A program made the translations under genes and the position numbers. The notes under the pieces were generated by a model that ran no database searches, was not told where the DNA came from, and saw only the letters and a list, made by a program, of their open reading frames with translations. Source: an uncultured Verrucomicrobiota bacterium (GTDB lineage Bacteria > Verrucomicrobiota > Kiritimatiellia > SS1-B-03-39 > UBA6053). From it: a stretch of DNA of 58,410 bases. Below are positions 1 to 7,759 of the stretch, piece by piece. How positions within the stretch are numbered: position 1 is the stretch's first letter; the number at the start of each line of letters is the position of its first letter. The stretch is taken from positions 1 to 58,410 of the forward strand of contig CAKZLZ010000237.1 in the NCBI GenBank assembly GCA_937127435.1. The letters run 5' to 3'.

Positions 1-651
1 GGGGCCGAGGGTGCGCCAGCCGTGGCCGGTGCCGTCGATGAAGGCGTGTGGGCCTGCGGGGCCGGCACCCTTTATCGGAATTATTTTGCAGCGGTGGACG
101 GACAAAGCGGGCAAACGGCCAACCGGCAGATCAATTGCCTGAAAGAGCTGGCAGATGCGTTGGGTGAAAAAATTCCCATGCAAAACGGATATGCCTTTGC
201 GGATGAAGATTCCCTTTTCCGCATTTCGGAAAAGCTCCACAACAGCTCTTCCGAAACCCGGAACCATTTACGCGGCTGCCTGAGAGTCGGTTTACAGGCC
301 GACACCGAAGTTACCCTTCCCCATTGCGGGCACCGGGTACATCAGGTCTACGGATCCGCCTTGCCTGTTGGTTATTCAGATCATGATGCAGATCTTTGGG
401 AACCCTTTGCCCGTCTGGTTCTGGAAGCTTCATATGAGGCCTGTTTAAAAATTGCATTAATACAAGACTGCAAAAAACTGTTTCTTACGCTATTGGGCGG
501 GGGTGTGTTTGGAAACCGTATTCATTGGATTACGGATGCCATCCACCGCGCAGTCAATTTACACCGCAACCAAGAGCTTCAAGTTTCTATTGTCAGTTAT
601 GGATCGTCTAAACCGGAAATCAACGCCCTCGTCACCCAAGTAAATGAATAA
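1..651 (+). CDS. Macro-domain-like conserved protein, C-terminal part (5' end outside window)
   Basis: The frame is open from base 1, so this is the C-terminal 216 residues of a longer protein. A GTG at 22 is possible but is not a convincing start. The segment starting YRNYF, followed by GQSGQTANRQINCL, then QVYGSALPV, FARLVLEASYE and LLGGGVFGN, resembles a family of macro-like proteins in which GGGVFGN forms a glycine-rich ligand loop. The family assignment is from memory and the substrate is unknown; ADP-ribose-type ligands are only an inference from the fold. No signal peptide or membrane segment is visible in the portion seen. It overlaps the next gene by 8 bp, which suggests co-transcription and translational coupling. 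Confidence 0.55.
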   Translation, partial: GAEGAPAVAGAVDEGVWACGAGTLYRNYFAAVDGQSGQTANRQINCLKELADALGEKIPMQNGYAFADEDSLFRISEKLHNSSSETRNHLRGCLRVGLQADTEVTLPHCGHRVHQVYGSALPVGYSDHDADLWEPFARLVLEASYEACLKIALIQDCKKLFLTLLGGGVFGNRIHWITDAIHRAVNLHRNQELQVSIVSYGSSKPEINALVTQVNE

Positions 652-1330
652 TCACCGCCCCCTCAGCAAAGACGGTTCTGTACATGTGACCGACGAAAAA
701 TTTAATACCGCCTCTCATTTATTCGCGCTGGTATTTTCGATTATCGGTTCCGGGGTTCTCCTCATCGAATCGTCAAAAACCGGAAATCCCTGGCTCATCG
801 TGGGGGTCTCCCTCTACGCCCTGGGTCTCTGCAGTTTGTTTTTATGCTCGACCCTGCACCACGGTGTCAACGGATCTCCACAAGTGGAACGGCTCATGCA
901 AACTCTGGACTACCTGGCCATCTATTTACTCATCGCGGGCACTTTCTCCCCGATCTGCCTGGGAATTGGCCGCACCACCCTGGGCTGGTCTGTATTCGGA
1001 ACCATCTGGGTTTGTGCAATTATCGGCATGGTATTAAAATCCAGCATCCGGAATTTCCCCAAATGGCTGGGGCTTTGCATTTATGTGATTTTGGGATGGG
1101 TGGGTGTCCTGCTAACCGACTTCATCTACACGGAGCTGGGATTACAAACCACCCTTTTGCTCGCAGTTGGCGGATTGGCCTACACCCTTGGCGGCGTCAT
1201 TTTTATACGCGAACGCCCCAACCCCGCCCCCGGTGTCTTCGGCTTTCACGAAATCTGGCACCTCTTTGTGATCGCGGGAGCCGCCTGTCACTACGCAGTG
1301 ATCTGGCGAATGGTGGCGTACCTGAAATAG
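644..1330 (+). CDS. Hemolysin III / PAQR-family membrane protein (YqfA-like)
   Basis: A 228-residue integral membrane protein with about seven hydrophobic segments. It carries the spaced histidines of the hemolysin III/PAQR family: His25 near the first helix, the S-T-L-H-H motif around residues 69-73, and a C-terminal HEIWH followed by a further His (ACHY). In PAQR proteins these coordinate zinc in a hydrolase-like site. Length and layout are normal for the bacterial family, which is named after a Bacillus haemolysin but usually has no proven lytic role. The ATG lies inside the end of the preceding gene (8-bp overlap). It runs tail to tail with the next gene. Confidence 0.85.
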   Translation: MNNHRPLSKDGSVHVTDEKFNTASHLFALVFSIIGSGVLLIESSKTGNPWLIVGVSLYALGLCSLFLCSTLHHGVNGSPQVERLMQTLDYLAIYLLIAGTFSPICLGIGRTTLGWSVFGTIWVCAIIGMVLKSSIRNFPKWLGLCIYVILGWVGVLLTDFIYTELGLQTTLLLAVGGLAYTLGGVIFIRERPNPAPGVFGFHEIWHLFVIAGAACHYAVIWRMVAYLK

Positions 1331-1389
1331 GCTGGGAGTTGGCGCGGATTAAGCAAAAGAGGGGCCGTTTCCCTTAGCCTAAAAGGGCT

Positions 1390-1959
1390 TCAACCGTCTC
1401 CGCACTCTTTTTCCCAATTCCGTTTATATGGTTTTTTATAGACAGATATTACGGAAAGCAGAACCGATAAAAAGAGCATCAACGCTATAGAAACGAAATA
1501 AGGGTTTCTCAAAAGACCGGGATGATAATATTTATAGGTCCTGCCGTCATCCTCACGATTACCAATATCATCCTTGTCCATCCCCGCTGAACGGGATTCA
1601 CCATCCCTACCCTTGGAATACAGATGATATACAAAAGGGTCTTTCGGATCAAAGCTGTACACAAATCGGTTTCCCCACGCATCATAAAACCCGTCTTTCC
1701 AGAGGTGAGACGTGGTGTCAGGTTCTATTTTACGGATAAAATCAACAAGCTCATTTTCCCAATTCGCCTGAGTCGGATAGTTGCCGTATTCTTCCTGAAA
1801 CAACGCCAGGTAAATTCGAAGATCATCCATCGCGACACGGGTTATCCCGTATGCCGAACTGTGACCCAGCAGATGCAAAGGAAAAGAGAAGGAGCAAAAC
1901 AATAAGAAAAAAACAGAACACCTTGCGATTCGCACCTCTGGCAGAACCCAAGGTTTCAC
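1390..1959 (-). CDS. Secreted/anchored protein with GspG-like pseudopilin ectodomain
   Basis: 189 residues starting at GTG, one base after the TAA of the upstream deacetylase gene, so the pair is probably coupled. A hydrophobic N-terminus (about residues 10-32) is followed by a soluble region resembling the C-terminal domain of type II secretion major pseudopilins: DLRIYLALFQEEYGNYP, then DAWGNRF, and a YSKGRDGE...DDIGN segment like the GspG calcium loop. Unlike a true pseudopilin it lacks a GFTLxE prepilin cleavage motif and has a second hydrophobic segment near the C-terminus (about residues 153-172) followed by basic residues. It may therefore be a membrane-anchored protein that borrowed the fold. 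Function unknown. Confidence 0.6.
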   Translation of the reverse strand: MKPWVLPEVRIARCSVFFLLFCSFSFPLHLLGHSSAYGITRVAMDDLRIYLALFQEEYGNYPTQANWENELVDFIRKIEPDTTSHLWKDGFYDAWGNRFVYSFDPKDPFVYHLYSKGRDGESRSAGMDKDDIGNREDDGRTYKYYHPGLLRNPYFVSIALMLFLSVLLSVISVYKKPYKRNWEKECGDG

Positions 1960-1960
1960 T

Positions 1961-2572
1961 TTAGGAGCCCTCGATCCGCAAATTCAACCCGCCAAAACAA
2001 CCCGCATCACGCCACTGGGGCACCTTCACTTGCAAGGCTGCACGGGTGGCCGCGGACCAGTGATGTCCCAGCACGATCCCGTCCCGGTGAAAACTTTCAT
2101 CCAAACGCCCGATAATCTGTTCGGGGGTTGAACTGAGATCCGGATCTTTGGTGTACATCGCATACCCCACGGAAGTCATATTGCGGGAAGCCACCAAGTC
2201 CATCAACGCTTCATCCGCATCTAAATAAGGGAAACGGAACCAGGGAGAGGCGGCACCGGTGAGTTTCAAAATTTCCTCGGTGCAGCGGTCCAATTCTTCC
2301 GCCTGCTCCGCCGCACTCAGCTTCGTCATATGCGGATGACTGTAACTGTGGTTGCAAAGTACATGCCCGTGATCGATCAGTTTCTTTCCCAAATCCGGAT
2401 GATCATGCAGCGCCTTCCCGGTCACAAAACAATAGGTTTTCAGCTCGATCGCATCACATGCGGCCAAAAAGTTGTCACAGTGTTCCGGAATCGGACCGTC
2501 ATCAATGGTGACCACAATCCCTTTACCGGGGGCATTCAATTTCAGATGGGGCAGAGAGGTTTTTTTTGACAT
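1961..2572 (-). CDS. Polysaccharide deacetylase (NodB homology, CE4-like)
   Basis: 203 residues. The CE4 motifs are in order: TIDDG (usual TFDDG, catalytic base and metal Asp), HSYSHPH (metal-binding H-S-x-x-H), and RFPYLD (R-x-P-[YF]). A late LGHHW segment supplies the last active-site His. The family removes N- or O-acetyl groups from chitin oligomers, peptidoglycan or exopolysaccharide using a divalent metal. There is no obvious signal peptide (starts MSKKTSLPHLK), so it may act in the cytoplasm or on lipid-linked precursors. It is first of a two-gene operon with the pseudopilin-like gene. Substrate cannot be set from sequence. Confidence 0.85.
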   Translation of the reverse strand: MSKKTSLPHLKLNAPGKGIVVTIDDGPIPEHCDNFLAACDAIELKTYCFVTGKALHDHPDLGKKLIDHGHVLCNHSYSHPHMTKLSAAEQAEELDRCTEEILKLTGAASPWFRFPYLDADEALMDLVASRNMTSVGYAMYTKDPDLSSTPEQIIGRLDESFHRDGIVLGHHWSAATRAALQVKVPQWRDAGCFGGLNLRIEGS

Positions 2573-2642
2573 ACGGTATTAAAATGGCAATCCACCTTGG
2601 ATTGCAAGTCCACGATTCATGTAACTTAGGCATTCCCCTGGC

Positions 2643-2765
2643 CGTGGCTCTCGCCACGCGCGGGCAGGCTGCCTGAGATCAGGAGCGGCTACGCCGCGAC
2701 TGCAATACGCTTATATGCACTCATGGCGTAGCCGATCGTGGTCACAGACAGGAATATCTGTGTCA
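2643..2765. repeat. Intergenic cluster of palindromes (REP-like)
   Basis: Several inverted repeats sit side by side between the deacetylase and antiporter genes: a small GTGGC/GCCAC hairpin at 2644-2657, arms CGGCTACGCC (2686-2695) and GGCGTAGCCG (2725-2734), and CACAGACAGGAATATCTGTG at 2743-2762. The last recurs as variants at about 46162, 47163 and 47236. No coding potential was seen here. The elements look like dispersed REP-type sequences rather than classical terminators because no T-tract follows. Confidence 0.65.
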
Positions 2766-2772
2766 CCCTACG

Positions 2773-4521
2773 TTACGTAGTCAAAAAGTAGTTAAAGGTC
2801 TCGGCCTCTTCGGAATCAATGATTTCGTGAATCTCTTCCGAGGTGTCCGCTTCGTACAATTTACTGCGGATACTTTCGTCACGTAACATGCGGGTGATGG
2901 CGGCGATTACTTCCAAGTGCCGGCGTTTCTGGCTTTCAGGGGTGGCAATCAGAATCACCAGTCTTGCGGGTTCCCCGTCGGGGGCCCCGAAGTCCACCGG
3001 AGGATCCATCAACCCGAGCACGCCCACAATCTTATCCCCTTCTCCCACGATCGCATGCGGAACCGCAATCCCGTGGCCAATCCCCGTTGGCATACTTTCT
3101 TCTCGTTTCAAAATGGCTTTCATCACTTCATCCCGGCTGCTTTTCATGGGATGGGTATGACACAAAAAGGAAACCAACTGCTCCAGGGCATCCTGTTTGC
3201 TTTTCACTTTCACCCGGGGCAGGATAAATTCCTCCTGCAAAAACTCGATCAGGCGGGTACGGTCTTTTTCTTTTTCCCCCACCTTTTTCAACAGCATGCC
3301 AATCACCGGGGCCGATGACAGTTCAGCCAACACCACCGCGGTCAACACTGCGGCCGTAAACTGTCCGCGGATCGGCGCAAACACTTCATACTGTTCCAAC
3401 AGAATCACCAGTGAAACCGCAATCGCGCCCTGCCCCATCAACATCCAGCCAATATTTTTGGACACTTTGGGGGTGGTGCCACTCAGTCGTCCGCCCAGCC
3501 ACCCGCCGGCCACTTTCCCGAACAAACGGACCACGAAGAACAGGCCCGCGGCCACGCCAACGGTTTTCAGGTACCCCAACTGTAAATGGGATCCCGCCAA
3601 CACATAAAACATGGTGAACACCGCATGTTCCAACACATTAAAGAGACTGAGCAAATCCTCTTTAAAGGAAGAACGGTTCGCCAGCACCAGCCCCAACATG
3701 ATATTTGCCAAAATCGGAGAGGGCGCGATGAGTTGGTGGAAGGAATGCATGGTAATCCACTCACAAAGTCCGTTACAGAAAAAGATGGTCACCAAAAAGG
3801 CGGTGAACAATTCCGCCTGCACCAATACGGGATCAATCTTTCTCTCACCTTTGCGGCCCAAATGATAGCGGCAATAACGTACCAATCCAAAGCCTGAAAT
3901 GGCCCCGATCATCAAGGCAATGCCGATCCCGGCTCCGGCGTTGCCAAACACCGAAAGATCCATATTATGTTCGGTCAACAGGTTCAAATCAAATGCCCGG
4001 ATGACCTCAAACAATACCAGCGTCATCAAGTTGGTCACCGCCAACACTGCAATCGTGGTTTTGACCAACAACCCTTTGGCTTTCTGTTCGCGCACCAGAT
4101 GAATGGTACTCACCGGGGAGGTCGAAGTTGCAATCGAGGCCATCAGCAAGTGGGCGGGCAACTGCATTTCCAAACTTAAGCCCAGAGGATTAAAGAAATG
4201 CATGGCAAAAAACACCACAAAAAAGGTCACCAGGGTCTGGGTAATCGAAATCAGCAATATTCGTTTTTTTGCATTTCGGAGTCGCTTGAATTCCAAGTGC
4301 CCGCCAATGGTCACCGCCACCAGGCTGAGCGCAAACATGGTAAAAGGCTCAAAAGTTTCCGAACTGTTATGCAACACATGCGCAGCATAGGTTTGCCCAA
4401 GCAGTACCCCGGCCATGATCTGACCAAACAAGGCAGGTAAATGCAATTTCACCGCAATCCATCCACCGATGGAACCAACGAGAATCAAAAGCGCAATTAA
4501 TAAAGGTCCGGGAATATCCAT
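2773..4521 (-). CDS. CPA2-type cation:proton antiporter with C-terminal PTS EIIA domain
   Basis: 582 residues. Residues 1 to about 410 form a chain of some twelve membrane helices of the Kef/NapA (CPA2) type (LHLPALFGQIMAGVLLGQ near the start, LLGWMLMGQGAIAVSL-like helices later). Residues about 430-575 are a soluble domain of the fructose/nitrogen PTS EIIA fold, with the phosphorylatable His489 in GIAVPHA. Such fusions suggest that transport is regulated by PTS phosphorylation or by metabolic state. This is family knowledge and was not shown here. The protein would exchange Na+ or K+ for H+ in the inner membrane. The start ATG is the first in frame. Flanked by repeat-rich and empty intergenic DNA, so probably monocistronic. 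Confidence 0.88.
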   Translation of the reverse strand: MDIPGPLLIALLILVGSIGGWIAVKLHLPALFGQIMAGVLLGQTYAAHVLHNSSETFEPFTMFALSLVAVTIGGHLEFKRLRNAKKRILLISITQTLVTFFVVFFAMHFFNPLGLSLEMQLPAHLLMASIATSTSPVSTIHLVREQKAKGLLVKTTIAVLAVTNLMTLVLFEVIRAFDLNLLTEHNMDLSVFGNAGAGIGIALMIGAISGFGLVRYCRYHLGRKGERKIDPVLVQAELFTAFLVTIFFCNGLCEWITMHSFHQLIAPSPILANIMLGLVLANRSSFKEDLLSLFNVLEHAVFTMFYVLAGSHLQLGYLKTVGVAAGLFFVVRLFGKVAGGWLGGRLSGTTPKVSKNIGWMLMGQGAIAVSLVILLEQYEVFAPIRGQFTAAVLTAVVLAELSSAPVIGMLLKKVGEKEKDRTRLIEFLQEEFILPRVKVKSKQDALEQLVSFLCHTHPMKSSRDEVMKAILKREESMPTGIGHGIAVPHAIVGEGDKIVGVLGLMDPPVDFGAPDGEPARLVILIATPESQKRRHLEVIAAITRMLRDESIRSKLYEADTSEEIHEIIDSEEAETFNYFLTT

Positions 4522-4737
4522 AAATTCATATTAAGGATGGATGAATAAATCTCAATGCGGGAAAAGGGTAGAGTTTGTTTTTTTACGCTGTCCCACCGGA
4601 AATGTATCGCGCATAAACATGCCCGGCAATCCTGCATAGGAAAATATATAGAGGCTTAAAATGGGTTTTGATACCGGAGGGCCGGCGTCCCGCCGTCCGG
4701 CATGCTGGAAAAAGTCGGTCCTGCCCTTTTTGAAAAC

Positions 4738-5379
4738 TCAGGCCAATGGATCTTCTTCAGGAGAATCTCCATACGCCCCTTCTGGCTCAGCAGCCTTTTT
4801 CAGGTCGCCCTCGGTTTTGTATATCGCCGGGGCCTCCCCCAGGCAAATATCCGCCCGTTGGGCCTCCTTATCCAAATATTCATGCCGGGGATCTAAAGGA
4901 TGGCGCAAGGGCGGCCCGCAAAGGGCACACAAATTTCCGCTCAGCTCTGATCCCGCCTCCAAACACAGCCACCAGAGATTCACCTGAAAGAGCATTTTTT
5001 CGGGGACATCATCCACCCACCAACTCTGCGACACTTTTGCCTGAGGAAGCTCCCGGGCATTCCATCCCTGTAACACCCTGACGGGCGGATCCTCCCGAAC
5101 CGCCATTTCTCCCGGGGTGGCAGGGGTCGCCAGTTCAGAAAAAGGGAACACCCGCCAACAGCCATAGCCGGCTCTCATCAGGAGTCCATACATGGGCGGG
5201 AAATCCATTTCCACTGCGGGCCACAAGCGGATTTGACCTTCAGCCGGCGCGGGTTCCAGTGAGAAATCGGGCGCCTCCCCCTCGCCGTTTTCCCCGGCAA
5301 TTTGGATTTCCATCTGTTTTTGAAGGGCGTAATCCTCCATCCATATTTTCAGTTTGCTTTGTTCAACATTTAAAGTCAT
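4738..5379 (-). CDS. Unrecognised soluble protein, third gene of the argH operon
   Basis: 213 residues, not recognised. It is Trp-, Pro- and Glu-rich (for example QSWWVDD, NLWWLCLEAG), has no signal peptide or membrane helix and ends in an acidic tail. One Cys pair occurs in NLCALCGPP. The start is supported by a GAGGTAAACG ribosome-binding site and overlaps the upstream gene's 3' end by 17 bp, so it is almost certainly co-expressed with it. DEKMLFQVNLWWL-like stretches suggest a compact beta-rich fold but nothing firmer. It may work with its upstream neighbour. No function can be assigned. Confidence 0.65.
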   Translation of the reverse strand: MTLNVEQSKLKIWMEDYALQKQMEIQIAGENGEGEAPDFSLEPAPAEGQIRLWPAVEMDFPPMYGLLMRAGYGCWRVFPFSELATPATPGEMAVREDPPVRVLQGWNARELPQAKVSQSWWVDDVPEKMLFQVNLWWLCLEAGSELSGNLCALCGPPLRHPLDPRHEYLDKEAQRADICLGEAPAIYKTEGDLKKAAEPEGAYGDSPEEDPLA

Positions 5380-6166
5380 CGTTTACCTCTACCTCCCCGA
5401 AAGCGGGCTTTGACGACTTTTCCGCAAAAGAATCAGAAATAATTTTCCGTCCCAGTTCATCCATAAGATCCAGTACCATGGAAGCGCCCTCCGCTGCCGA
5501 GATGCCGGGGAATTGCTCCCGCAGCTCTTCCGCCAATTCCTGCATCCAGTCGCGGTGACATTGATGCAAAGCCGTTTTTCCATAGCCCACCTTTTCCTTG
5601 ACCCCGGGCGCCGAGAAAACGATCCCTTTCGCGCGGAGGGTTAATACCGCCTCCTTCAGGGGATCCAGTTGAGAAGGTGAATTTGAAACCCGGTATTCAA
5701 TCCAGGCGGCCTGTTCCGCACTTCGCCCATCCGCAGAACTGTCGGGCAATAATTGCTCAAGGGATACGGGCGTTTTTCCACTTCCCACGATTTGTTGCAA
5801 AGAAACCGGCGCTGTTTGGGGGTAGGTATCCCGAATCCATTCCCGCACCACATTCCGGATCAGCAACATCACTCCACTCTGCACCGTATCCAGATCCTGC
5901 CGCCCGCGGGTCAGCAGCCAGTGTTTATACTTTTTACCGTCTCTCCGCTGATGCATCGCGCAGTAGCTTTCGAACAAGTGCGCACAATCGGCAAGGGGTG
6001 GCGCAGACAATTCGCCCCGGCCATGTAAATTCACTTTACGCAACATGGAGCGGAAACGCTGTGAAATCACCGTGGTAAGATGTGATCTTTCCGGCTCAGA
6101 AATCAGAGACAGGGCACAGGCTTCCCGCCAATGTTGCCATGCCTGCATTTCCTGTTCAGCTTCCAT
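5363..6166 (-). CDS. Unrecognised protein, possibly a divergent sigma-like DNA-binding factor
   Basis: 267 residues starting 7 bp after argH. An N-terminal helical region contains LFESYCAMHQRRDGKKYKHWLL, then VMLLIRNVVREWIRDTYP, then a middle SLEQLLPD segment and a C-terminal helical region (VGYGKTALHQCHRDWMQELAEELREQ) that could be a helix-turn-helix. The first region recalls lineage-specific sigma-like proteins of Verrucomicrobiota, but I cannot confirm this. A soluble helical adaptor is equally possible. It overlaps the following gene by 17 bp. Its placement behind argH may be positional only. Confidence 0.55.
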   Translation of the reverse strand: MEAEQEMQAWQHWREACALSLISEPERSHLTTVISQRFRSMLRKVNLHGRGELSAPPLADCAHLFESYCAMHQRRDGKKYKHWLLTRGRQDLDTVQSGVMLLIRNVVREWIRDTYPQTAPVSLQQIVGSGKTPVSLEQLLPDSSADGRSAEQAAWIEYRVSNSPSQLDPLKEAVLTLRAKGIVFSAPGVKEKVGYGKTALHQCHRDWMQELAEELREQFPGISAAEGASMVLDLMDELGRKIISDSFAEKSSKPAFGEVEVNDDFKC

Positions 6167-6173
6167 TTCGATC

Positions 6174-7547
6174 TCAGCCCCCTAACAGCCCCTCCGCCGC
6201 ATGGGAAAAATGTTTCCGGCCCTGTGCGGTATAAGAACGGGCATCTTCAATCCGCTCCCGATAAAGCTCAAAATCCAATCCGGCGGTGGCGCCTAAGTGG
6301 GTTTTTAAGGCAATGGCCGCATCCGGATCTTCGTTTTCGAGATCCGACAGGGTCGCTTTCACCTGATGGTAGGCATCCCGGAACGGCATTCCTTTGGCAA
6401 CCAGGGCCAGGGCGGCATCGGTGGCAAACACCCCGCCATCAAATGCACCGCGCAATTTGTCCGGAATCACTTCCAATCCCGCCACGCAACGCGCGAGAAT
6501 TCGAACGGATGCGCGGGTGGTGGCCAAACCTTCCAGGAAAGGTTCTTTTGCATCCTGTAAATCCCGGTTGTACCCGCCGGGGGCCGCATGGAGAATGTGT
6601 CCCACCGCAGACCCGTAGCCCAGCACCAATCCCGCTTTGGAACGGATCAGTTCCAACACATCCGGATTGTTTTTGTTGGGCATGATGCTGCTGCCGGTTC
6701 CAAAAGCTTTGGGGATCTTGAAGTATCCGAATTCCGGCAAGGTGAAGATCATCAGATCCTGGGCAATCCGCGACAGGGTGATCATCAATTGCCCCATGGC
6801 CTGCAGGATTTGATACTCGAGTTTTCCGCGGGCTTGAATGGCGTGGGCCACATTATGCAAAGGACGGCTAAAACCCAACAGGTCGCTGGTCAATTGACGG
6901 TCAATCGGCAAAGGCACGCCGTATCCGGCCGCCGCCCCCAGCGGGCATTGATCATTGAGTTCGTACACGTGTTGTAAACTTTTCAAATCCTCCAGCACCG
7001 CTTCCCCGTAAGACGTCGCCCACAACCCCACACTGGAAGGCATGGCCGGCTGCATATGGGTGCGCCCCACCATGGGAACTTTTTGATGCGTTTCGCCAAA
7101 AGTGGTCAGCGATTCAGCTAAATCCGCAGCGTCCTCCATCAAATCCAATAATTTCCCTTTGGCAAACAACCGTAAATCCACAGCCACCTGATCATTCCGG
7201 CTCCGGCCGGTATGAATCTTTTTCCCCAAGTCCCCAAGATTTTCAGTAAGCGTACGCTCAACTGCCAGATGCACATCCTGATCTTCGTTGTGAATATGAA
7301 ATTCCCCGGCCAGAGCCAGGCTCCGAATAATACCCAGTTCTCTACAAACCAAAGCCGCTTCTTCCGGAGTCAACACCGGAGGTTCCACCGGCATGCGGGA
7401 AAGCATGGTCACATGGGCTGCGGAACCGATGCAATCGGCCTCGGCCAACTGGAGGTCGAGGACCAAATCTTTTCCGGCAGTAAAAGCCAGAATTTCATCA
7501 TCAATATTTCCGACGGTGGTTTGTTTGTCTTGGGAAGTTTCGTTCAT
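6174..7547 (-). CDS. argH: Argininosuccinate lyase
   Basis: Splits argininosuccinate into arginine and fumarate, the last step of arginine synthesis, in the cytoplasm. The fumarase/aspartase superfamily signature GSSIMPNKNNPD lies near residues 285-297 and supplies the catalytic Ser. Also seen are HTGRSRNDQVA and GRTHMQPA, both active-site segments of ArgH. A start at 7547 (MNETSQDKQ) gives 457 residues, the usual length. The frame extends upstream to 7646, but that stretch runs into the inverted-repeat element and reads like non-coding sequence. The N-terminus lacks the common LWGGRF motif, so this is a somewhat divergent ArgH. First gene of a three-gene operon. Confidence 0.93.
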   Translation of the reverse strand: MNETSQDKQTTVGNIDDEILAFTAGKDLVLDLQLAEADCIGSAAHVTMLSRMPVEPPVLTPEEAALVCRELGIIRSLALAGEFHIHNEDQDVHLAVERTLTENLGDLGKKIHTGRSRNDQVAVDLRLFAKGKLLDLMEDAADLAESLTTFGETHQKVPMVGRTHMQPAMPSSVGLWATSYGEAVLEDLKSLQHVYELNDQCPLGAAAGYGVPLPIDRQLTSDLLGFSRPLHNVAHAIQARGKLEYQILQAMGQLMITLSRIAQDLMIFTLPEFGYFKIPKAFGTGSSIMPNKNNPDVLELIRSKAGLVLGYGSAVGHILHAAPGGYNRDLQDAKEPFLEGLATTRASVRILARCVAGLEVIPDKLRGAFDGGVFATDAALALVAKGMPFRDAYHQVKATLSDLENEDPDAAIALKTHLGATAGLDFELYRERIEDARSYTAQGRKHFSHAAEGLLGG

Positions 7548-7628
7548 GATTTCTGCATACACAGCCACCACCGGAATGCAATTTTTCTTTGCGGATTCAG
7601 GGGAAATACAGAAGGGTTTCAACAGGTT

Positions 7629-7747
7629 TGGAGTGCGGAATTTCAATTCCGCTTTTACAAAGCCTCAGCTTGCTGAGGCGGAGCCCCGACGCTGCAATCA
7701 CGCCGAGGCGTGACTCCCCAAAAGCGGAATTAAAATTCCGCACTCCA
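7629..7747. mobile_element. MITE-like element with about 27-bp terminal inverted repeats
   Basis: The left end (7630-7656, beginning GGAGTGCGGAATTTCAATTC) and right end (7720-7746, ending AATTCCGCACTCC) are inverted copies with about one mismatch. Between them lie two smaller hairpins, CCTCAGC/GCTGAGG (7663-7678) and CACGCC/GGCGTG (7699-7712). It has no coding capacity. Its size (about 119 bp), nested symmetry and position between the 5' end of argH and the 3' end of mscS fit a non-autonomous palindromic element. No clear target-site duplication was found by eye. Confidence 0.7.
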
Positions 7748-7759
7748 GAACCGATTCCA

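Noticed and set aside
7548..7646. N-terminal extension of ArgH by 33 residues
   Set aside because: The extension runs into the arm of the inverted-repeat element and would give an N-terminus unlike ArgH; the start at 7547 gives the family length.
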